This document shows, one piece after another, positions 60,842-64,000 of a stretch of 64,000 nucleotides of DNA (the stretch's first letter is position 1; the number at the start of each line of letters is the position of its first letter). The DNA is from Dendrolimus kikuchii (lineage: Eukaryota; Arthropoda; Insecta; Lepidoptera; Lasiocampidae), in NCBI GenBank assembly GCA_019925095.2, contig CM034414.1, positions 660,001 through 724,000 on the forward strand. The letters run 5' to 3'. A program made the translations under genes and the position numbers. The notes beneath the pieces are model-generated. The model was not told where the DNA came from, ran no database searches, and saw only the letters and a program-made list of their open reading frames with translations.

Positions 60842-60860
60842 TCTTGTAAGCGAATGAGTC
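60706..60860 (-). CDS. rhea: Talin exon 1 (F0 start; start codon 60841-60839)
   Basis: Acceptor TTCCAG and donor GTGAGT. Coding from ATG at 60841 gives 45 codons (MAAISLKISIEGG...ASAGD) plus one base. The ATG is chosen because MxxxSLxISxEGG is the usual start of insect talin. The frame stays open upstream to the acceptor (THSLTR), which is what permits the possible extension from the exon at 62505-62626. Confidence 0.95.
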
Positions 60861-61059
60861 CTGGAACCAAGCATATAAGTATTTTAACATCACTGTAATA
60901 CATTAACGTGGAGGTGAGCACTTGGTACTTTTGTAATTTTATATCGAAATTCTATATGCATTTTGATTTATTGCATACAATACTATGTAAAACATTAAAT
61001 GACTAAAATTAAAAGTAACTTAAAAATAAAATTAATTTAAAAACATATATACAATGGTC

Positions 61060-61155
61060 TGCCATCGTCCGCCCATTTTTCCATATTCCCCGAACATTGC
61101 TACGTGCAGACGCCATAGTCCCCATATTCCCAGACCCCTTATATCACTAGCAGTT
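61060..61155. repeat. Copy of the 19690-20135 repeat
   Basis: CCATATTCCCCGAACATTGC, TACGTGCAGACGCCATAGTC. Confidence 0.45.
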
Positions 61156-61184
61156 CACCACAATAGCCAGCCCGGTAGTTTAAA

Positions 61185-61540
61185 AAAACAATTGGAATAG
61201 ACTATATAAACGACGGAGACGATGCATTTTTTTTAGTTTTTTTTTGTCTGTTAGTTCGGGATTCACGTAAAAACTACGGGGCCGATTTCGATGCGGTTTT
61301 CGCTGATCGACATCTAATTCTTAGACTTAAAATCTGCGCTACTTTTTATCTCGGGAATTCTGCGAGAATGTTCCCAGGAGCGGTTTGAAGTTGTTCGGTT
61401 GAATAAAAATTAGCTTATTGCGACACAGTTTCCAATAAAACGATAGCTTACATTCTTTTTTTTAATGCTGCGATACTTTCGTGTCCCGGGAACCCGCAGG
61501 AATTTCAAGGCAAGCGTTGGAGTGAAAAAAAGGTAAAAAG
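61185..61540 (+). repeat. Dispersed repeat (GGGGCCGATTTCGAT type)
   Basis: GACTATATAAACGACGGAGA, CTACGGGGCCGATTTCGATG, TCGGGAATTCTGCGAGAATG; matches 30510-30750. Confidence 0.5.
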
Positions 61541-62084
61541 ACGGCAGTAAAATGAAGCTCTAAAATATTGACCCTTCGTAAGCAGAGATTTACTACAATG
61601 TAGAGAGACTAGCCTGGAGTCTGCGGGGACGCCCGAGCCCTCAGGATGGTCATGGGGCCTTCTCTCCAATCGCCAACAGGCACCATGACGCAACCTGGGA
61701 TTTTTCACGAACGGCGCTAACGCTACTTGGGCGCCCTACTGACAGGGGTCGGCCAGCGGTGCAGCGTGCCTCGGATCCCCCTACCCTCCGTGACTAGTCT
61801 CAATATGCAGCTATGTCTTTACTCATCACACCGGTCATCGTATTTAAATAAATATATTTTCACCCATCTAAGGTGACAGTCACGAGTGAATAGTTATCCA
61901 CCAAGTAAGCGTGCCCCATCTTAGATCGCAACTTCATTCAACATCAGGTGTGATAGCTGTCAAACGCAAACCTATACCACGATAAAAAAAGCGTGGACGA
62001 AGTCGCGGCCATATCCTAGTCTTATAATAAAAATGTAATTATTACTTTATAAACTAATACAATAAAAGAAAACAACTTAGTTAC

Positions 62085-62465
62085 ATCGTATTCTACTCAT
62101 AGTTCCTCAAGACTATCAGTAGAATATTGAGCCTAGATCACCGTCTTCTATGGGTAATGTGACCAAAATGCTGGTTTCGTTTCCCCGCTGAATCGCCATA
62201 CTGATCCGCTGTCCGAGGTAGGCACCAGCCCTCTGATCACTTGAAGAGTCAAGGAATCGTTTGGACAAATTTTCTTAGAGGCTCATGGCCTCAGGACCCC
62301 ACGGACCACGAGCGTTTCAACACTAAACGGCACAAACATAGAACTCTTACTGAGAGTTGCATATTTCCGCCTCTTGAATGATTCAGCTGTTTCCATCCAA
62401 ATGTGTCCACGTAGGTCGCGTCCCTTGCCAGTTGCGAGAGAATCAGTTATTCCGTCAGGACGCCT
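62085..62465 (-). pseudogene. Retroelement ORF fragment
   Basis: MLRRPDGITDSLATGKGRDL, AESFKRRKYATLSKSSMFVP, FSVETL; broken copy of the family at 13750-14230. Confidence 0.6.
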
Positions 62466-62504
62466 AAGCAAATAATATTATTAATTTTCATACAAAAAAC
62501 ATAC

Positions 62505-62626
62505 TTATGTATAGTAGCTGTCTTGTAGGTGCTCTCTTCAGAGTCGAGAGAGCATAAGCTCGGCCGCCTGCTGCGCTGGCTCTCGTGGCTGAAGGAGCGG
62601 TTCCGCGGACGGGACTGGTGTGCAGC
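62505..62626 (-). CDS. Possible upstream talin exon giving an N-terminal extension
   Basis: This 122-nt exon has a strong acceptor (TTTCTTTTCAG before 62626) and a GTATGT donor after 62505. It is open through all 40 codons and encodes a Ser/Arg-rich peptide beginning AAHQSRPRNRSFSHESQRS. It ends in phase 2 (AA). The talin ATG exon has its own acceptor (TTCCAG before 60860), and joining the two reads IHKTHSLTR-MAAISLK in frame. The exon has no Met, so a start further upstream would be needed. It could also be an open 5' UTR exon or an exon of a neighbouring gene. I do not recognise the peptide. Confidence 0.5.
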
Positions 62627-62904
62627 CTGAAAAGAAACAAACACAGTGGAAATTCAGTCACCTTATGAGCTGCATACTCTAGTAGCTTTCTCTATTGCCA
62701 GAATACAGCAGATAGCCCTCGAGCCACCTAATGGAAAGTGATTATAGAATACTCTTTATTGCACACAAGAAAACAGCATATCAGAATTAACAATCATTAA
62801 CCATCAGCAGTCTTATCGCTAAAAATGATTTGTTCCAGACAACCTTCCGGAGATAAGTTTGCATACTTAATAGTGCGTCGGTATTCATTGCGCAGTTTAA
62901 AATA

Positions 62905-63373
62905 CAGTATAAACTCTATATAACGACAATGAAGGGACTGTGCGTTTTATAGCGTTATAGAGAGTTGTCGTTAAATGGAGAGAAGTCTGTTATCTTTGTC
63001 TGACGTCTTTTACTGCACCAGTAATTTTGTTGTATTTTTTACTTATTTTATTCATATCTTACGATATTGAGGCATGTTTATGATAAAGGAAGTACTTAGA
63101 AATTTCGGTATCGACAGTGAGTTATCGAGTTTATTACGGGCAAAGATAATAAAGCGATAAAAGAACGTACACCGCTGCACAGCATTCACTAATGGCAACT
63201 TAAAAGGTACTCTTTATTACTTAATTGTTGTCGTTATTGAGAGTGGGTGTAATGCTGTATAGAGTGTATCATTGTATGGAAGACAAGGTAAACTAACCAG
63301 AGCCAAGTGATTTCGACGCTTAAGGGAGGGAGTTTGTCGTTAAAGCGAGTGACGTTATATGGAGTTTACACTG
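62905..63373. mobile_element. TA-flanked MITE family D
   Basis: CAGTATAAACTCTATATAA and GGAGTTTACACTG inverted ends with TA duplications at 62903-62904 and 63374-63375. Confidence 0.78.
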
Positions 63374-63439
63374 TATATATAGTCATAAATATAGATATAT
63401 TAATAGCCATTAAAATAAACACAAGTACATATTTATACA

Positions 63440-63600
63440 CAAATATACATAACCTTACATAAACATACATAAATTACTGTTTACAAATTTAGATAGTGAT
63501 CTTTGAGGAGTTTATTAAAAGATGTAAGTGACTTTACACTTCTGATGCTCATTGGTAACGCATTCCACAACCTTACAGCCTGCACAGTAAAAGGTTTCTG
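63440..63600 (-). pseudogene. LINE ORF2 C-terminal fragment
   Basis: Minus strand reads AVRLWNALPMSIRSVKSLTS then FNKLLKDHYLNL and stop, the usual LINE ORF2 end. Confidence 0.65.
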
Positions 63601-63699
63601 TCAAAATTGCGTAGAATGTATTGGCGTCATTAGTCGCTGAGTTGCTGATGATCTTAAGAGCCTTGTACAACTTTCTTGAAAGAACTCAAAGCGTGGTTA

Positions 63700-63915
63700 T
63701 AGAATAGCAGTCTATAAACATTTGCAGCAACAAAGGTGCTACTAATGTGCTGCCGGCCTCGGAGGAGGCGACTGGAATCTGGCAGAATGATGACGGAACA
63801 CAACTCAACGTTGTTACGGCGGCATACTCTAGACCAGAGGTGGTGGTAATCCAGTCGAACGATTGCGCTGACACTTGGCTGCGGATTGTCTTGTCGCTTC
63901 TTACGACAGGCCGCA
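63700..63915 (-). mobile_element. SINE-like family A copy, diverged
   Basis: CATTTGCAGCAACAAAGGTG, ACACAACTCAACGTTGTTAC, GGCATACTCTAGACCAGAGG, CTTCTTACGACAGGCCGC. Confidence 0.65.
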
Positions 63916-64000
63916 GGAATTATTTCTGCGAGGCAGTGATGTCTCAAAAGGAGGCCGCAGAACGAGAAAGGGAGAGAGGTGCGCATGCGTCTGGCTGGTA

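Overview
The window is a piece of an insect, almost certainly lepidopteran (moth or butterfly), nuclear genome. One large gene on the minus strand fills it: talin (Drosophila name rhea), the cytoskeletal protein that links integrins to actin. I place 37 coding exons with splice sites and matching phase (the exon 36/37 junction is the one exception). They run from the start ATG at 60841 down to 121 and encode about 1,711 residues: FERM head F0-F3, linker, rod bundles R1-R8 and the start of R9. The rest of the rod and the C-terminal actin-binding domain lie beyond position 1.

Two parts of the talin locus are out of the ordinary. First, the exon at 36965-37066 reads without a stop straight through its splice donor into 574 further codons. 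These end in a Cys-rich patch, a strong single transmembrane helix and a short tail, with stop at 35240. If used, this gives a roughly 1,260-residue talin made of head, R1 and part of R2, anchored in a membrane by its C-terminus. Second, an open exon at 62505-62626, with good acceptor and donor, joins in frame across the normal ATG exon and would give talin a Ser/Arg-rich N-terminal extension.

Layout: 62.6-60.7 kb, possible upstream exon and F0 start; 59.4-43.2 kb, head and linker exons, many repeats between; 42.6-36.9 kb, linker and R1-R2 exons; 36.9-26.4 kb, a 10.5-kb intron holding the read-through tail, AT-rich sequence and a degraded repeat with an RNA-virus-type helicase motif; 26.4-0.1 kb, rod exons R2-R9, dense in repeats, with an intact mariner transposase at 24.2-25.2 kb.

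The introns are full of mobile DNA typical of Lepidoptera: over twenty copies of a poly(A)-tailed SINE-like element, eleven 5'-truncated RTE-like retrotransposon tails ending in ATGT repeats, tRNA-derived SINEs, TA-flanked pogo/Tc1-like and hAT-like MITEs, a Penelope-like repeat with a decayed hammerhead-ribozyme-like motif, a solo LTR, TSD-flanked retroinsertions and a fold-back minisatellite. No rRNA gene, functional tRNA gene, CRISPR array or bacterial feature is visible. Family names of repeats rest on motifs and internal comparison only; no database was searched.
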